Below, one piece after another: positions 1-8,699 of a stretch of DNA of 64,000 nucleotides. The stretch comes from Flavobacterium araucananum (lineage in GTDB: Bacteria > Bacteroidota > Bacteroidia > Flavobacteriales > Flavobacteriaceae): positions 62,001-126,000 of the forward strand of contig NZ_MUGS01000002.1 in NCBI RefSeq assembly GCF_002222055.1. Reading direction: 5' to 3'. Under the pieces are notes generated by a model. That model worked only from the letters and a program-made list of their open reading frames with translations, made no database searches and was not told the DNA's origin. Numbering within the stretch: the first letter of the stretch is position 1; every line of letters begins with the position of its first letter. The translations under genes were made by a program, and so were the position numbers.

Positions 1-337
1 AGATTGCTTTAATATTTGGGTTGTCCAACTGATGTTGAAAATCGGCAGCACGTTGCTCATCAGTTCCCGCAAGTTGATTAAAATCAAGTCCAATTGTGGT
101 TCCAACAACAGCTTCTAACCCCCAACTGTGCAGTAAATCTATGGTAGGTTTTAAGTTGTCATCGATGTTTTTTCTGGCAGTTGCTAAAATAGCTACAGTA
201 TCTCCTTTTTGTAAATAAGGTGGTGTTATCATGTTTTGTTGGGATTGACAGGTAAATGATTGTAAAGCAAAAATAAAAAATATGAAAGGAGAAAAAGAAA
301 TATACTTTTTGAAGTTTTGGGATTGTCTCATGTTCAT
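1..337 (-). CDS. LD-carboxypeptidase (S66 family), N-terminal part
   Basis: The gene runs off the left edge, so only about the first 112 residues are visible. After a hydrophobic lipoprotein-like leader (Cys near residue 25 in a FTCQSQ context) comes PPYLQKGDTVAILATARK, the usual opening of LdcA/MccF serine carboxypeptidases, and then GTDEQRAADFQHQLDNPNIKAI, the family's conserved first-domain block. Such enzymes cut the L,D bond of peptidoglycan tetrapeptides or related peptides. Start ATGs lie at 337 and 331 in the same frame; an in-frame stop just upstream excludes longer forms. A lipoprotein location in the periplasm is inferred. The catalytic Ser/Glu/His are outside the window. Confidence 0.88.
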   Translation of the reverse strand, partial: MNMRQSQNFKKYISFSPFIFFIFALQSFTCQSQQNMITPPYLQKGDTVAILATARKNIDDNLKPTIDLLHSWGLEAVVGTTIGLDFNQLAGTDEQRAADFQHQLDNPNIKAI

Positions 338-459
338 GGTTTCTATGCTAATTCATTATAAAGGTAAACAAATATAGAAATTTTAAAAATTAAAATAATT
401 AGAAAATTCTTACAAATTGATTTATTTGCTTAAATTGAACATCTAAAACATTAAAATTC

Positions 460-1560
460 ATGAAGATTATTAGATTTCAGTTTTGTTTCATTGCGCTGTT
501 TTTTCTTTTGATTTTGCAGGCACAATCCAAAAAATACAACATTCATACTGTTGCCTTTTATAATTTCGAAAATCTTTTCGATACGATAAACGATCCTGCA
601 ACACATGATGATGAATGGACACCAAACGGAGCGCAGCATTGGACAAAAGAAAAATACGAGCAGAAGTTAAAAAATCTCTCGAGGGTTTTATCCCAAATAG
701 GAACTCCCGAAAATCCTAATGCACCAACACTAATTGGCGGTTCTGAAATCGAAAACCGTGGCGTTCTGGAAGATTTAATAAAACAACCAAAATTACTTGA
801 TATAGAGTATGGAATCATTCATTTTGATTCGCCGGACAAACGCGGAATTGATGTTGCATTGCTGTACCAAAAGAAATACTTTAAACCTACATCGTATTCT
901 AATATACCTTTATATATCTATAAAAATAATGCAATTGCAAAAGAAGAAAAGAAAGAAGATACCGATGATGAAGTCGAAATAAAAACAGCCAATAACAATC
1001 GAATCTTTACAAGAGATCAGCTTTTAATAACCGGTTTTTTAGAGGGTGAGGAGATTCATATTATAGTCAATCACTGGCCTTCAAGATCGGGAGGGGAGAA
1101 AAAGAGTAGTCCGTTTAGGGAAGCCGCTGGAAATTTAAACCGAAAGATTATAGACTCACTTCAGCAAATAAATCCCAATGCTAAAGTAATTACAATGGGT
1201 GATTTAAACGATGGTCCGTTTAACAAAAGTGTAAAAATAGCGTTGGGAGCAAAGGCAAAAAAAGCAGACGTTCCTGAATTTGGAGTCTTTAATCCGTTTG
1301 AAGAAATGGCGAATAACGGCATGGGAACAATTGCTTTTAGAGATTCCTGGGATATTTTTGACCAGATTATCATGACGGAATCTCTTATAAAACCAGATTT
1401 TTTGACGTTTAAATTTTGGAAAGCCGGCATTTTCAACAGACCTTTTCTTATTACCACTTCTGGACAATATAAAGGATATCCGTTACGACATAGTTTGACC
1501 GAAGTTGGTTTTAGCGATCATTTTCCTGTTTATATTTATCTGATCAAAGAGGTAAAATAG
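460..1560 (+). CDS. Secreted endonuclease/exonuclease/phosphatase-family protein
   Basis: The 366-residue product begins with a signal peptide (residues 1-22, hydrophobic, ending LQAQS). The EEP fold is shown by its ordered active-site blocks: NFENLFD (35-41), GGSEIENR with the metal-binding Glu, RGIDVALLY, NHWPSRSGG, GDLND and the terminal SDHFPVYI. Family members hydrolyse phosphodiester bonds in nucleic acids, inositol phosphates or sphingomyelin; the substrate here cannot be read. It is probably periplasmic or exported and stands alone, divergent from the LD-carboxypeptidase gene across about 120 bp of AT-rich DNA. An extracellular nuclease or phosphatase role is inference. Confidence 0.85.
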   Translation: MKIIRFQFCFIALFFLLILQAQSKKYNIHTVAFYNFENLFDTINDPATHDDEWTPNGAQHWTKEKYEQKLKNLSRVLSQIGTPENPNAPTLIGGSEIENRGVLEDLIKQPKLLDIEYGIIHFDSPDKRGIDVALLYQKKYFKPTSYSNIPLYIYKNNAIAKEEKKEDTDDEVEIKTANNNRIFTRDQLLITGFLEGEEIHIIVNHWPSRSGGEKKSSPFREAAGNLNRKIIDSLQQINPNAKVITMGDLNDGPFNKSVKIALGAKAKKADVPEFGVFNPFEEMANNGMGTIAFRDSWDIFDQIIMTESLIKPDFLTFKFWKAGIFNRPFLITTSGQYKGYPLRHSLTEVGFSDHFPVYIYLIKEVK

Positions 1561-1661
1561 GTCTGGTATTCAGTCTCAGTTTACAGTCAGAACTTACTGA
1601 AAACTGCGACCGCGACTGAAAACTTTTCCTTAACTTAGCTAAAAACTTAGTACCACTAAAC

Positions 1662-2201
1662 ATGTCAATAGCAAAACCCTTCAACTTAACCAAATGGATC
1701 GACGAAAACCGTCATTTACTTAAACCACCTGTAGGTAATAAAAATCTTTATGTAGATTCCGGTGATTATATCGTGATGATTGTTGCTGGCCCAAATGCCC
1801 GTAAAGATTATCATTACAACGAAACCGAAGAACTTTTTTACCAACTCGAAGGCAGTATAAAAGTGGTAATTCAGGAAGATGGCGAACGTAAGGAAATGGA
1901 ATTACATGCCGGAGATATGTATCTGCATCCCGCTAAAATTCCGCATTCGCCAGTTCGTTCAGCAGGTTCTATAGGTTTAGTAATCGAGCGCAAACGTGCC
2001 GGAAAAGGATATACTGACGGATTACTTTGGCATTGTGACACTTGTAATCATAAACTTTATGAAGTGTTTTTTGAATTACATAACATAGAGAAAGATTTCT
2101 TGCCACATTTCGAACATTTCTATAATTCAGAAGAATTGAGAACTTGCAACAATTGCGGAACCGTAATGGAGACTGATCCCAGATTTGTAGCGAAGAAATA
2201 G
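1662..2201 (+). CDS. nbaC: 3-hydroxyanthranilate 3,4-dioxygenase
   Basis: The 179-residue cupin opens the ring of 3-hydroxyanthranilate in the kynurenine pathway of tryptophan breakdown (product aminocarboxymuconate semialdehyde, which can cyclise to quinolinate). All expected residues sit at the positions known for bacterial enzymes: Fe(II) ligands H51, E57 and H95, substrate arginines R47 and R99, and a second rubredoxin-like zinc site C125/C128 and C162/C165. Length is normal. No other kynurenine gene is adjacent in the window, although an aldehyde dehydrogenase lies 2 kb downstream. The ATG at 1662 follows a region without a clear ribosome site, as is common in Bacteroidota. Confidence 0.96.
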   Translation: MSIAKPFNLTKWIDENRHLLKPPVGNKNLYVDSGDYIVMIVAGPNARKDYHYNETEELFYQLEGSIKVVIQEDGERKEMELHAGDMYLHPAKIPHSPVRSAGSIGLVIERKRAGKGYTDGLLWHCDTCNHKLYEVFFELHNIEKDFLPHFEHFYNSEELRTCNNCGTVMETDPRFVAKK

Positions 2202-2224
2202 TAGATTGAGTCAATGTATTTTAA

Positions 2225-2245
2225 CAGGTTTTGAAAACCTGTTAG
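2225..2245. repeat. AACAGGTTTT/AAAACCTGTT palindrome
   Basis: A perfect 10-bp inverted repeat around a single G lies 23 bp after the nbaC stop. The core AGGTTTT-AAAACCT is also the core of the hairpin at 56911-56937. It may act as a terminator although no long T-run follows. Confidence 0.6.
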
Positions 2246-2337
2246 GTATTATATATTAGCATTAGAAATTTTGAATTATAGCTTTTTTAGAATTTGGAAT
2301 GTCAAAATTTAGAGTTTTAGGTTTTTTAGGAGCTATT

Positions 2338-2416
2338 TCCCGCTATTCGTTCCAATCTTTTGTGTCCGCCGCGGCGGACACAGAAGGATTTCCACTTCTA
2401 TCGGGGCTAAGGCATT
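2338..2416 (+). repeat. REP-like interspersed repeat, copy 1
   Basis: This segment aligns over its whole length with 16345-16417. Both share CGCTAT, ATCTTTTGT, a GC-rich palindrome with the core TCCGCCGCGGCGGA, AAGGAT, CTTCTATC, GGGCTA and GGCATT. The palindrome is 22 bp and perfect here (2361-2382). The GC-rich core stands out in this AT-rich genome. It could fold as a transcript hairpin; function unknown. Confidence 0.75.
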
Positions 2417-2433
2417 CGTTTTCATAAGAATGA

Positions 2434-2466
2434 TTGTGCTTTCAAGAAAGAATATTACTATATTTG
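2434..2466 (+). promoter_or_regulatory. Promoter of the HTH/antitoxin-like gene
   Basis: TTG (2434-2436), 22 bp, then TATATTTG (2459-2466) matches the Bacteroidota sigma-70 pattern. It lies 30 bp before the ATG at 2497. Confidence 0.6.
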
Positions 2467-2496
2467 TATCATTAATGATATGAAATTAAATCAAAA

Positions 2497-2808
2497 ATGA
2501 TACAAGAAATTATCACATATAAAAATATAGTAAATAGTATTGAGGATTTAATGGATAAATCTCCCTTTAAAAAAGCCTATATTATTGAAAAAGCAGGCAT
2601 ACCTAGTCCTACTTTTTATAGAAAACTAAAAACCCAGACTTTTACTCCGGATGAGATGCTTTCTATTGCGAAAATACTTTCTCCGGAAGAAAATTTTCGA
2701 TTAGAATTGATAAAAGGGATTGAACAAGGAAAGCGTGACTTCGAAGAAGGTAATTTTATTACTCATGAAGAAATGTTATTGGAGTTGAAAAGTAAGGGAT
2801 TAATTTAA
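2497..2808 (+). CDS. Small helix-turn-helix protein, probable antitoxin
   Basis: The 103-residue product has an HTH-like segment in its middle (KAYIIEKAGIPSPTFYRKLKTQTFTPDEMLSIAKIL written here only as residues 25-60), where IPSPTFYRKL looks like a recognition helix. The tail (about 75-103) is rich in charged residues and ends with an ISHEEM-like block (FITHEEMLLELKSKG), which resembles the C-termini of type II antitoxins that wrap their toxin. It converges with a RelE/ParE-type gene whose stop is only 9 bp away, which supports a toxin-antitoxin role. It has its own promoter at 2434-2466 and a REP-like repeat upstream. A plain Xre-type regulator is the alternative. Confidence 0.7.
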   Translation: MIQEIITYKNIVNSIEDLMDKSPFKKAYIIEKAGIPSPTFYRKLKTQTFTPDEMLSIAKILSPEENFRLELIKGIEQGKRDFEEGNFITHEEMLLELKSKGLI

Positions 2809-2817
2809 TTATAAATA

Positions 2818-3096
2818 TTAATTTAGAGGTTTCTGATGATTATCCCAAAAAATAATTAAAACAATAGAATCATTATGTATTTCGTAATGTAGAGAGATTT
2901 GCTTAGAAATCAATACAACATTACATTTTAAATCCATCTTATATTTTCCCAGATAAGGATTTTGTATAAGTAGATTGATAGTATGTATTGTATTTTCTAT
3001 GAATTTTTTAGCTGTTTCATGATTCCAATGATGTAATAAATAGTTTCTATTACTATAAAAAGTATATTTTGCTTCAGCTGACCAAATAATTTTCAT
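2818..3096 (-). CDS. RelE/ParE-family toxin-like protein
   Basis: The 92-residue product opens MKIIWSAEAKYTFYSNRNYLLHHW, a typical RelE/ParE start, followed by a helix with AKKFIENTIHTINLLIQNPYLGK and the later strands ISLHYEIHNDSIVLIIFWDN, including the usual LGKY and final FWDNHQKP pattern. ParE members inhibit gyrase and RelE members cut mRNA on the ribosome; which applies cannot be told. The gene is convergent with the HTH gene rather than co-transcribed with it, which is not the standard layout for type II modules. It has its own promoter-like box at 3123-3150. Confidence 0.78.
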   Translation of the reverse strand: MKIIWSAEAKYTFYSNRNYLLHHWNHETAKKFIENTIHTINLLIQNPYLGKYKMDLKCNVVLISKQISLHYEIHNDSIVLIIFWDNHQKPLN

Positions 3097-3122
3097 TTTG
3101 TAAATTTATAAAAATAAACTTA

Positions 3123-3150
3123 CAAAAATATATTTTACTTTCAATAACAA
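3123..3150 (-). promoter_or_regulatory. Promoter-like element of the toxin-like gene
   Basis: On the minus strand TTG (3150-3148), 17 bp, TATTTTTG (3130-3123), 27 bp before the start codon. The spacer is a little short of the usual 19-22 bp, so confidence is modest. Confidence 0.4.
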
Positions 3151-3177
3151 TTCGATAAATTCCTTGAAAAATAGTTA

Positions 3178-4137
3178 TTACAATTCAAATCTCTTCCCTT
3201 GTTCCGGATAAATAATGTTCAACCCTAAATCATTTTGCTTTTGCACTTGTTCTTTAAGTTTGATGATATTTTTGGTTGGCGGTTTCAAATGCGTAACAAT
3301 GATATTAAAACCTTTTAAAGTTCCCTTTCCGGATAAATCTTCTAAAGTATGAAGTTCTTTCATCAGGTAATTAGGAGTCAAATGTCCGAACAAGAATTGA
3401 TCAGGTTGTTCATTTGGGAAAGAAACTTCGATAAAAATTCCTTTTAGTTGTTTGCTTTTTACAAGAGACGCAATTGCGGTCCAAAGAGCTTTTAGCTTGT
3501 CGCTTTTTTCTACTGAGTCAGGTCCGGTATCTCCTAAATAAAGCACATACGATTCTCCGTTTTTAATTAAAAATGCTGTGCTTTCAAACGGATTCACATG
3601 ACTTAGCGGAAATGCTTTTACCGTCATTGTTGTATTGGTAATTGGAGTTTCTTCTCCAATATTAAGAGTCTGGAAATGGTATTTTTTTAAGGGCTTTCCG
3701 GGACCTATATCACCAAAATTAGCCCACGTCTGATCATTAAAATAATGGTTTTCCATCATTTCCATACATTTCTCAGTTGCATATACCGTTTTTGAAGAAT
3801 CAGCCGGTGAGTTAATAATCAATCCTGAAACGTGATCTAAATGTGCGTGAGAGATAAGATATCCTTTAATGTATTTACGTAAAACCTCGCTTGTCGAAAC
3901 TTTAAAAATCTTGTTTTCAATTGCTTTTTCGATTCCGGCATTTATAGTTCCCGCGTCAAGAGAAATAAAATCATTTGTATTTACCGGAGCAACCAAATAA
4001 GCCGAAAGATTTTTTTCGTCAATTCCGCCTTTTATTCCCAACGGAACAACCTGAAAAGAAGATTTTTGCTCTTTTTGAGAAAATACATTTGCAGAAATTA
4101 AAACCAAACAAATAAGGAAACGATTGAAAACAGACAT
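3178..4137 (-). CDS. Secreted class II 3',5'-cyclic-nucleotide phosphodiesterase
   Basis: The product (319 residues from the ATG at 4137) starts with a signal peptide (MSVFNRFLICLVLISANVFS). The block SHAHLDHVSGLIINSPAD matches the class II phosphodiesterase signature H-x-H-L-D-H-x-x-G, a metallo-beta-lactamase metal site; further conserved blocks are SHVNPFESTAFLI, LYLGDTGPD and FGHLTP, with a late IVTHLKP. Known members (yeast PDE1, Vibrio CpdP) hydrolyse cAMP/cGMP. The bacterial forms are often periplasmic, which suggests scavenging of external cyclic nucleotides rather than signalling; that is inference. The longer frame start at 4161 is a TTG before the signal peptide and was not used. 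Confidence 0.88.
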   Translation of the reverse strand: MSVFNRFLICLVLISANVFSQKEQKSSFQVVPLGIKGGIDEKNLSAYLVAPVNTNDFISLDAGTINAGIEKAIENKIFKVSTSEVLRKYIKGYLISHAHLDHVSGLIINSPADSSKTVYATEKCMEMMENHYFNDQTWANFGDIGPGKPLKKYHFQTLNIGEETPITNTTMTVKAFPLSHVNPFESTAFLIKNGESYVLYLGDTGPDSVEKSDKLKALWTAIASLVKSKQLKGIFIEVSFPNEQPDQFLFGHLTPNYLMKELHTLEDLSGKGTLKGFNIIVTHLKPPTKNIIKLKEQVQKQNDLGLNIIYPEQGKRFEL

Positions 4138-4318
4138 ATTTAAATAATTTTGTTGCTGCAAAGTTCCTGAATTAAGACGAATAAATACAGGAATATTTCT
4201 TTAATTGAGTTTTATTAATCCTAAATTTACTTGATTTTAACAATGCGCTTCGGTTGAAATTCAACTCGAAATAATATCTTTACATAAAAATATAACAATT
4301 TTAACTAAAAAAGTTACA

Positions 4319-5872
4319 ATGACAACAATAGCATCGCAATTTGGAATGAATGAGGCTCTGGAAAAATTGGGCATCAAAACGATTAATGAAGGAACATCAA
4401 CCGGATTAGAAAACTTTTCATCAGGGGAAATATTAGAAAGTTATTCACCAGTTGACGGAAAATTAATTGCTTCGGTAAAAATGTCAACACCTCAGGATTA
4501 CGAAAAAGTAATGCAGGCGGCAACAGAAGCTTTCAAAACTTTTCGTTTGATTCCTGCACCACAACGTGGAGAAATTGTTCGTCAGTTTGGGCAAAAATTA
4601 CGCGAAAATAAAGAAGCTCTTGGTAAATTGGTTTCTTACGAAATGGGGAAATCATTGCAAGAAGGATATGGTGAAGTTCAGGAAATGATTGATATCTGCG
4701 ATTTTGCAGTTGGATTATCCCGTCAATTGCATGGACTCACAATGCATTCAGAGAGACCCGGACACCGTATGTATGAGCAATATCATTCATTAGGCGTTGT
4801 CGGGATTATTTCGGCATTTAATTTCCCGGTTGCTGTTTGGTCCTGGAATACAGCTTTGGCATGGATTTCCGGAGATGTTTGCGTATGGAAACCATCTGAG
4901 AAAACACCTCTTTGCGGTATTGCCTGTCAAAACATTATTGCACAAGTTATTAAGGAAAACAATTTGCCGGAAGGAATTTCTTGTTTGATTAATGGTGATT
5001 ATAAAATTGGGGAATTAATGACAGCTGATTCCAGAATTCCATTAATTTCTGCTACAGGTTCAACCCGAATGGGAAAAATTGTAGCACAAACTGTTGCAGG
5101 ACGTTTGGGTAAATCATTATTAGAACTTGGCGGAAATAACGCTATCATCGTTACTCCGGATGCTGATATTAAAATGACCGTTATTGGTGCTGTTTTTGGC
5201 GCGGTAGGAACTGCCGGACAACGTTGTACATCGACTCGTAGATTGATCATTCATGAAAGTATTTATGATAAAGTAAAAGACGCTTTGGTAGCAGCTTACA
5301 AACAATTAAGAATTGGGAATCCGCTTGACGAAAACAATCATGTTGGACCACTTATTGATACTCATGCTGTAGAAATGTATGCAGTTGCTTTGAATAAAGT
5401 AGTTGCTGAGGGCGGAAAAATTTTGGTTGAAGGCGGAGTGCTTTCAGGCGAAGGTTATGAAAGTGGATGTTATGTAAAACCTGCAATTGCCGAAGCTCAA
5501 AATTCGTATGCAATTGTACAACACGAAACATTTGCACCTGTTTTATATCTAATTAAATATTCTGGAGAAGTAGACAATGCGATCGATTTTCAAAATGGAG
5601 TAGGGCAAGGGTTATCATCAGCTATTATGACAAATAATTTACGTGAAGCCGAAAGATTTTTATCTGTTGTAGGTTCTGATTGTGGAATTGCAAACGTAAA
5701 CATCGGAACTTCAGGGGCTGAAATTGGTGGTGCTTTTGGTGGAGAAAAAGAAACCGGTGGCGGACGTGAATCTGGATCTGATGCCTGGAAAATTTATATG
5801 CGTCGTCAAACTAATACAATAAACTATACGACTAGTTTACCTCTGGCACAAGGAATCAAATTTGATTTGTAG
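4319..5872 (+). CDS. amaB: Aldehyde dehydrogenase, ALDH7/AmaB type
   Basis: The 517-residue NAD-dependent dehydrogenase carries the ALDH7 landmarks: GIISAFNFPVAVWSWN (cofactor binding), WKPSEKTPLCG, GSTRMGKIV, LELGGNNAI with the general base Glu, and GTAGQRCTSTRR with the catalytic Cys. ALDH7 enzymes oxidise 2-aminoadipate semialdehyde / piperideine-6-carboxylate in lysine breakdown; flavobacterial copies are normally called AmaB. Substrate assignment is by family only. It is monocistronic: a clear hairpin terminator follows at 5891-5921 and the next gene converges on it. Confidence 0.9.
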   Translation: MTTIASQFGMNEALEKLGIKTINEGTSTGLENFSSGEILESYSPVDGKLIASVKMSTPQDYEKVMQAATEAFKTFRLIPAPQRGEIVRQFGQKLRENKEALGKLVSYEMGKSLQEGYGEVQEMIDICDFAVGLSRQLHGLTMHSERPGHRMYEQYHSLGVVGIISAFNFPVAVWSWNTALAWISGDVCVWKPSEKTPLCGIACQNIIAQVIKENNLPEGISCLINGDYKIGELMTADSRIPLISATGSTRMGKIVAQTVAGRLGKSLLELGGNNAIIVTPDADIKMTVIGAVFGAVGTAGQRCTSTRRLIIHESIYDKVKDALVAAYKQLRIGNPLDENNHVGPLIDTHAVEMYAVALNKVVAEGGKILVEGGVLSGEGYESGCYVKPAIAEAQNSYAIVQHETFAPVLYLIKYSGEVDNAIDFQNGVGQGLSSAIMTNNLREAERFLSVVGSDCGIANVNIGTSGAEIGGAFGGEKETGGGRESGSDAWKIYMRRQTNTINYTTSLPLAQGIKFDL

Positions 5873-5890
5873 ATTTAGACAATTTTATGA

Positions 5891-5921
5891 AAAGGCTTCC
5901 AAATTTGGAAGCCTTTTTTTT
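5891..5921. terminator. Bidirectional terminator between amaB and pectate lyase
   Basis: AAAGGCTTCC / GGAAGCCTTT arms around AAATTT, followed by seven or more T. A-rich on the other side, so it can serve both convergent genes. Confidence 0.9.
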
Positions 5922-5927
5922 GTGAAT

Positions 5928-8498
5928 TTACTTTTTAAGAATAGTTTGGGTAAATGAACCGGCATTGGTGTATACTTTGACTAAATAAGTTCCCTGAATT
6001 AGAGCACTTACATCTATATTTTCTGTGTTTTTGTCGATTGTTTTTACAAGCATTCCTGAAATATTGTAGATCGCAACTTTTTCTATATTTTGTGTAGAAC
6101 CCGATATCGATAAGGAGTTTGTAACCGGATTTGGATATAAAAAAGGTTTAATGGTTTGTGGTGTTTGAGTTTCCTCAACGTCTGCCAGACGCAATGTATT
6201 GTTATTATATTCTGTACTTATATAGAATAGATTTGCTACAGATCCTTTGCTTATAGTATTTGTTCCTGCTGGTATTGATGCCGTTACTATTCCGGCTGAT
6301 GCAGTATAAGAAACGTTATTAATTTTTACGGTTCCCGTAAAATTAGAGTCAAAAACTAAGGTCAACGTTGACGAATTTGTTGTCGTGTACGTAATCGTTG
6401 TGCTTGATTCAATTTTTAAACGTTCAGTTAATGTTAATCCAGCATATACTACAGATCCTGGCGTAGAATTCAGGTTTCCGGTAATGGTGTAAAATGAACT
6501 TGTTTTTCCAGAAGTTGTAAAATTATGTATCTGGTTAGTACTCGGAGTGCTTGTTGTTACCGTTATAGTTCCTGATCCCGTTGCAAATGTTCCGGTTCCG
6601 GTAGTAGCAATAGAATAAGATACCGTAGCAGTTGGGGTACCAGAAATTGTGATGGTTTTTGCCGAAGTATTTTTCGCAAAACTAATTCCAGAAGCTGGTA
6701 ATCCTGTTACTGTTGCATCTGTTGCAGTACCTCCCCAAGTAAAAACAATTGAAGCTATAGCTGTTCCGGTTGCTACTGTCTGGTTGTTGTTAGTTGTAGA
6801 AGTAAGCGTTTGTGAGCTTGCTGGCGGATTGCCTTCGCCTTGCACTGAAACTAATGAACTGCTGTAGTTTGTTAATGCAGATTTTAAGGCTGTAATAACA
6901 AGTGAGGATTTATCGTCTACACTATTATCGAATGTCCATTTTAGATCGCCTCCGGAAACACGTCCTGAATATTGGATTACTTTGGTTTTGGCTGTTGCAG
7001 GTTGATCTGTAACAAGATTTTTTATATAAAATGCAGCATTTGTATCAAAGTTGTTATAAGTATTTGCACCAGATTTAGACTTAACAGTACTACTTACAGT
7101 CTCGCCTCTTGTAGTGGCAAGATACGCGTCAAAGTCAGTAGTAGAGCTAATTTTTCCTGAAATGTTGTACAAAGGATTTGTATCGCCATACGCTACAAAA
7201 CGCATGCTGTTTGTGGCGATATCTGCATCAAAAGTATTATTGAAAGCTTTAATAGAACCTCCTGCTTCACCTGAAAAAGTTCCCATAGTTCCGGCATTAT
7301 TAACCTGATTGACTTCATCCCAAATATCAGTTCCCTGCAATGAGGTCATCATTGGGTGTTTGCTATTTCTAAAATAGTTTGCTTCTACAAATAGGGAAGA
7401 ACCTAATGTAGAACCTGATCCGTATTTTGCAACTCCATCAAAATAATTATTGTAGATATGAGCAGAATAATAGCGAACGCGCGGGTGACGAGAATCTGAA
7501 TGGTCAAACCAATTGTGGTGATATGTGATGTATAAACCAGTGGTAGTCCCTTCACTTAATCCCAAAAGGCTTGCTTTTCCGTTGTCCCAAAAGTGGTTGT
7601 ACGACAATGTGATGTAAGTTGATGATTTATTGTCTAGCGCACCGTCGCCTTTTATCTGGTCAGCATCACTACCCGCATTTCCGTAAAATAAATCGCAGTT
7701 ATGCACCCAAACGTGGTCGTTGTCCTGTTGCATTCCAACATTATCTCCGGCAGTACTGTTACAATTCATAAATCCAAGATTGCTAACTTCAATATTCGAA
7801 GCAGATTTAAGGCGTACTCCCCAGCCATTTGCAACTGCATCTGTACCAACACCTTCTATGGTAACATAGCTAGAAGCATTATTAGAGTTTTCGATCACCA
7901 CATCTCCACCTTCCATTACGGTCATATCTGTTATGTTGCCGATCAGGCGGAATATAAACGGACGGGTGTCTTTTCCTTTTTTAATGGCGTATAAGATATT
8001 TTGTAAACCAACGCACGGATTTGCACTTGCACCGGTAATGTCTGTCGATATGGTATTTTTGGTGTTTTGCGAGATATAAAGAATTACCGCACCTGTTTTT
8101 GGAGTTCCGTCAGCATTGTAACCTCCTGGAACACGACCTCCATCAAAAGCAAAACCATTACGATCCTGAGCAAGAACAGTTAGGTTGCTTGTAGTAGATC
8201 CTGTTCCTTCGGTTCCGGAGATTACCGGTTTTACTTTTATGGCATATGTTCCGGCTTTTAGCCCCGGAATATCTGCTCTGTAGTATGAGCCATAGCTTCG
8301 AATAAGCTGGTCGTCTATTTTTTTATCTGTAAAACCATTTCCGGTATAGTAAACATTGTACGTTTGGGCATTGCTTAGGGGTTGCCATTTTACAAAAGCA
8401 GATTCTAACCAGCCGGAAGCTTCGTTAATTTGAATTTGTTGTGCCCAAGTCTGAATACAGACTAATAGGAAAGTCAGAATAAGTAGGTTTTTTTTCAT
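5928..8498 (-). CDS. Secreted pectate lyase (PL1) with T9SS sorting domain
   Basis: The 856-residue protein has a signal peptide (1-19), an N-terminal Fn3-like segment (about 20-110), then the PL1 parallel beta-helix (about 110-500). Landmarks are GGRVPGGYNADGTPKTG, the block with HVWVHNCDLFYG and QIKGDGALD (the DH/D calcium-site region), and WFDHSDSRHPRVR with the catalytic Arg. A putative-Ig/BACON-like stretch (ATVTGLPASGISFAKN, about 580-650) and a further beta-sandwich follow, and the last ~75 residues (LYPNPVTNSLSISG to QTILKK) are a type A T9SS sorting domain, so the enzyme is exported through the type IX system to the surface or medium. It cleaves polygalacturonate by beta-elimination. 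Confidence 0.93.
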   Translation of the reverse strand: MKKNLLILTFLLVCIQTWAQQIQINEASGWLESAFVKWQPLSNAQTYNVYYTGNGFTDKKIDDQLIRSYGSYYRADIPGLKAGTYAIKVKPVISGTEGTGSTTSNLTVLAQDRNGFAFDGGRVPGGYNADGTPKTGAVILYISQNTKNTISTDITGASANPCVGLQNILYAIKKGKDTRPFIFRLIGNITDMTVMEGGDVVIENSNNASSYVTIEGVGTDAVANGWGVRLKSASNIEVSNLGFMNCNSTAGDNVGMQQDNDHVWVHNCDLFYGNAGSDADQIKGDGALDNKSSTYITLSYNHFWDNGKASLLGLSEGTTTGLYITYHHNWFDHSDSRHPRVRYYSAHIYNNYFDGVAKYGSGSTLGSSLFVEANYFRNSKHPMMTSLQGTDIWDEVNQVNNAGTMGTFSGEAGGSIKAFNNTFDADIATNSMRFVAYGDTNPLYNISGKISSTTDFDAYLATTRGETVSSTVKSKSGANTYNNFDTNAAFYIKNLVTDQPATAKTKVIQYSGRVSGGDLKWTFDNSVDDKSSLVITALKSALTNYSSSLVSVQGEGNPPASSQTLTSTTNNNQTVATGTAIASIVFTWGGTATDATVTGLPASGISFAKNTSAKTITISGTPTATVSYSIATTGTGTFATGSGTITVTTSTPSTNQIHNFTTSGKTSSFYTITGNLNSTPGSVVYAGLTLTERLKIESSTTITYTTTNSSTLTLVFDSNFTGTVKINNVSYTASAGIVTASIPAGTNTISKGSVANLFYISTEYNNNTLRLADVEETQTPQTIKPFLYPNPVTNSLSISGSTQNIEKVAIYNISGMLVKTIDKNTENIDVSALIQGTYLVKVYTNAGSFTQTILKK

Positions 8499-8562
8499 AA
8501 TTGTGGTTTTTTAGTTAATAAAGTTTTTGTGGTTTTTTGAGTATCAACACAAATAATTAAAT

Positions 8563-8576
8563 TGTAATCGATTGCA
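8563..8576. promoter_or_regulatory. Possible operator, TGTAATCGATTGCA
   Basis: A 14-bp palindrome with one mismatch and a central CG lies 65-78 bp before the pectate lyase start. CG-centred palindromes are usual for LacI-family regulators, which often control polysaccharide genes. Assignment is inference. Confidence 0.35.
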
Positions 8577-8662
8577 CAAAAATATATCTATTTTTTTAAA
8601 TGTTTATTTTTTTTGCAATAAAAAAATATAAAGTGTAAAAAAAAGCTTGTTTAAATATTGAA

Positions 8663-8699
8663 TATGTAATAAATTACATTAAATGCAATTTATTACATA
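8663..8699. repeat. 13-bp perfect inverted repeat
   Basis: TATGTAATAAATT (8663-8675) and its exact complement (8687-8699) flank an 11-bp loop, about 165-200 bp upstream of the pectate lyase start. It could be a regulator site or a hairpin. Confidence 0.6.

Noticed and set aside
451..818. Open frames on the minus strand opposite the EEP gene
   Set aside because: They lie inside a well-supported gene, start at alternative codons and have no family motifs.
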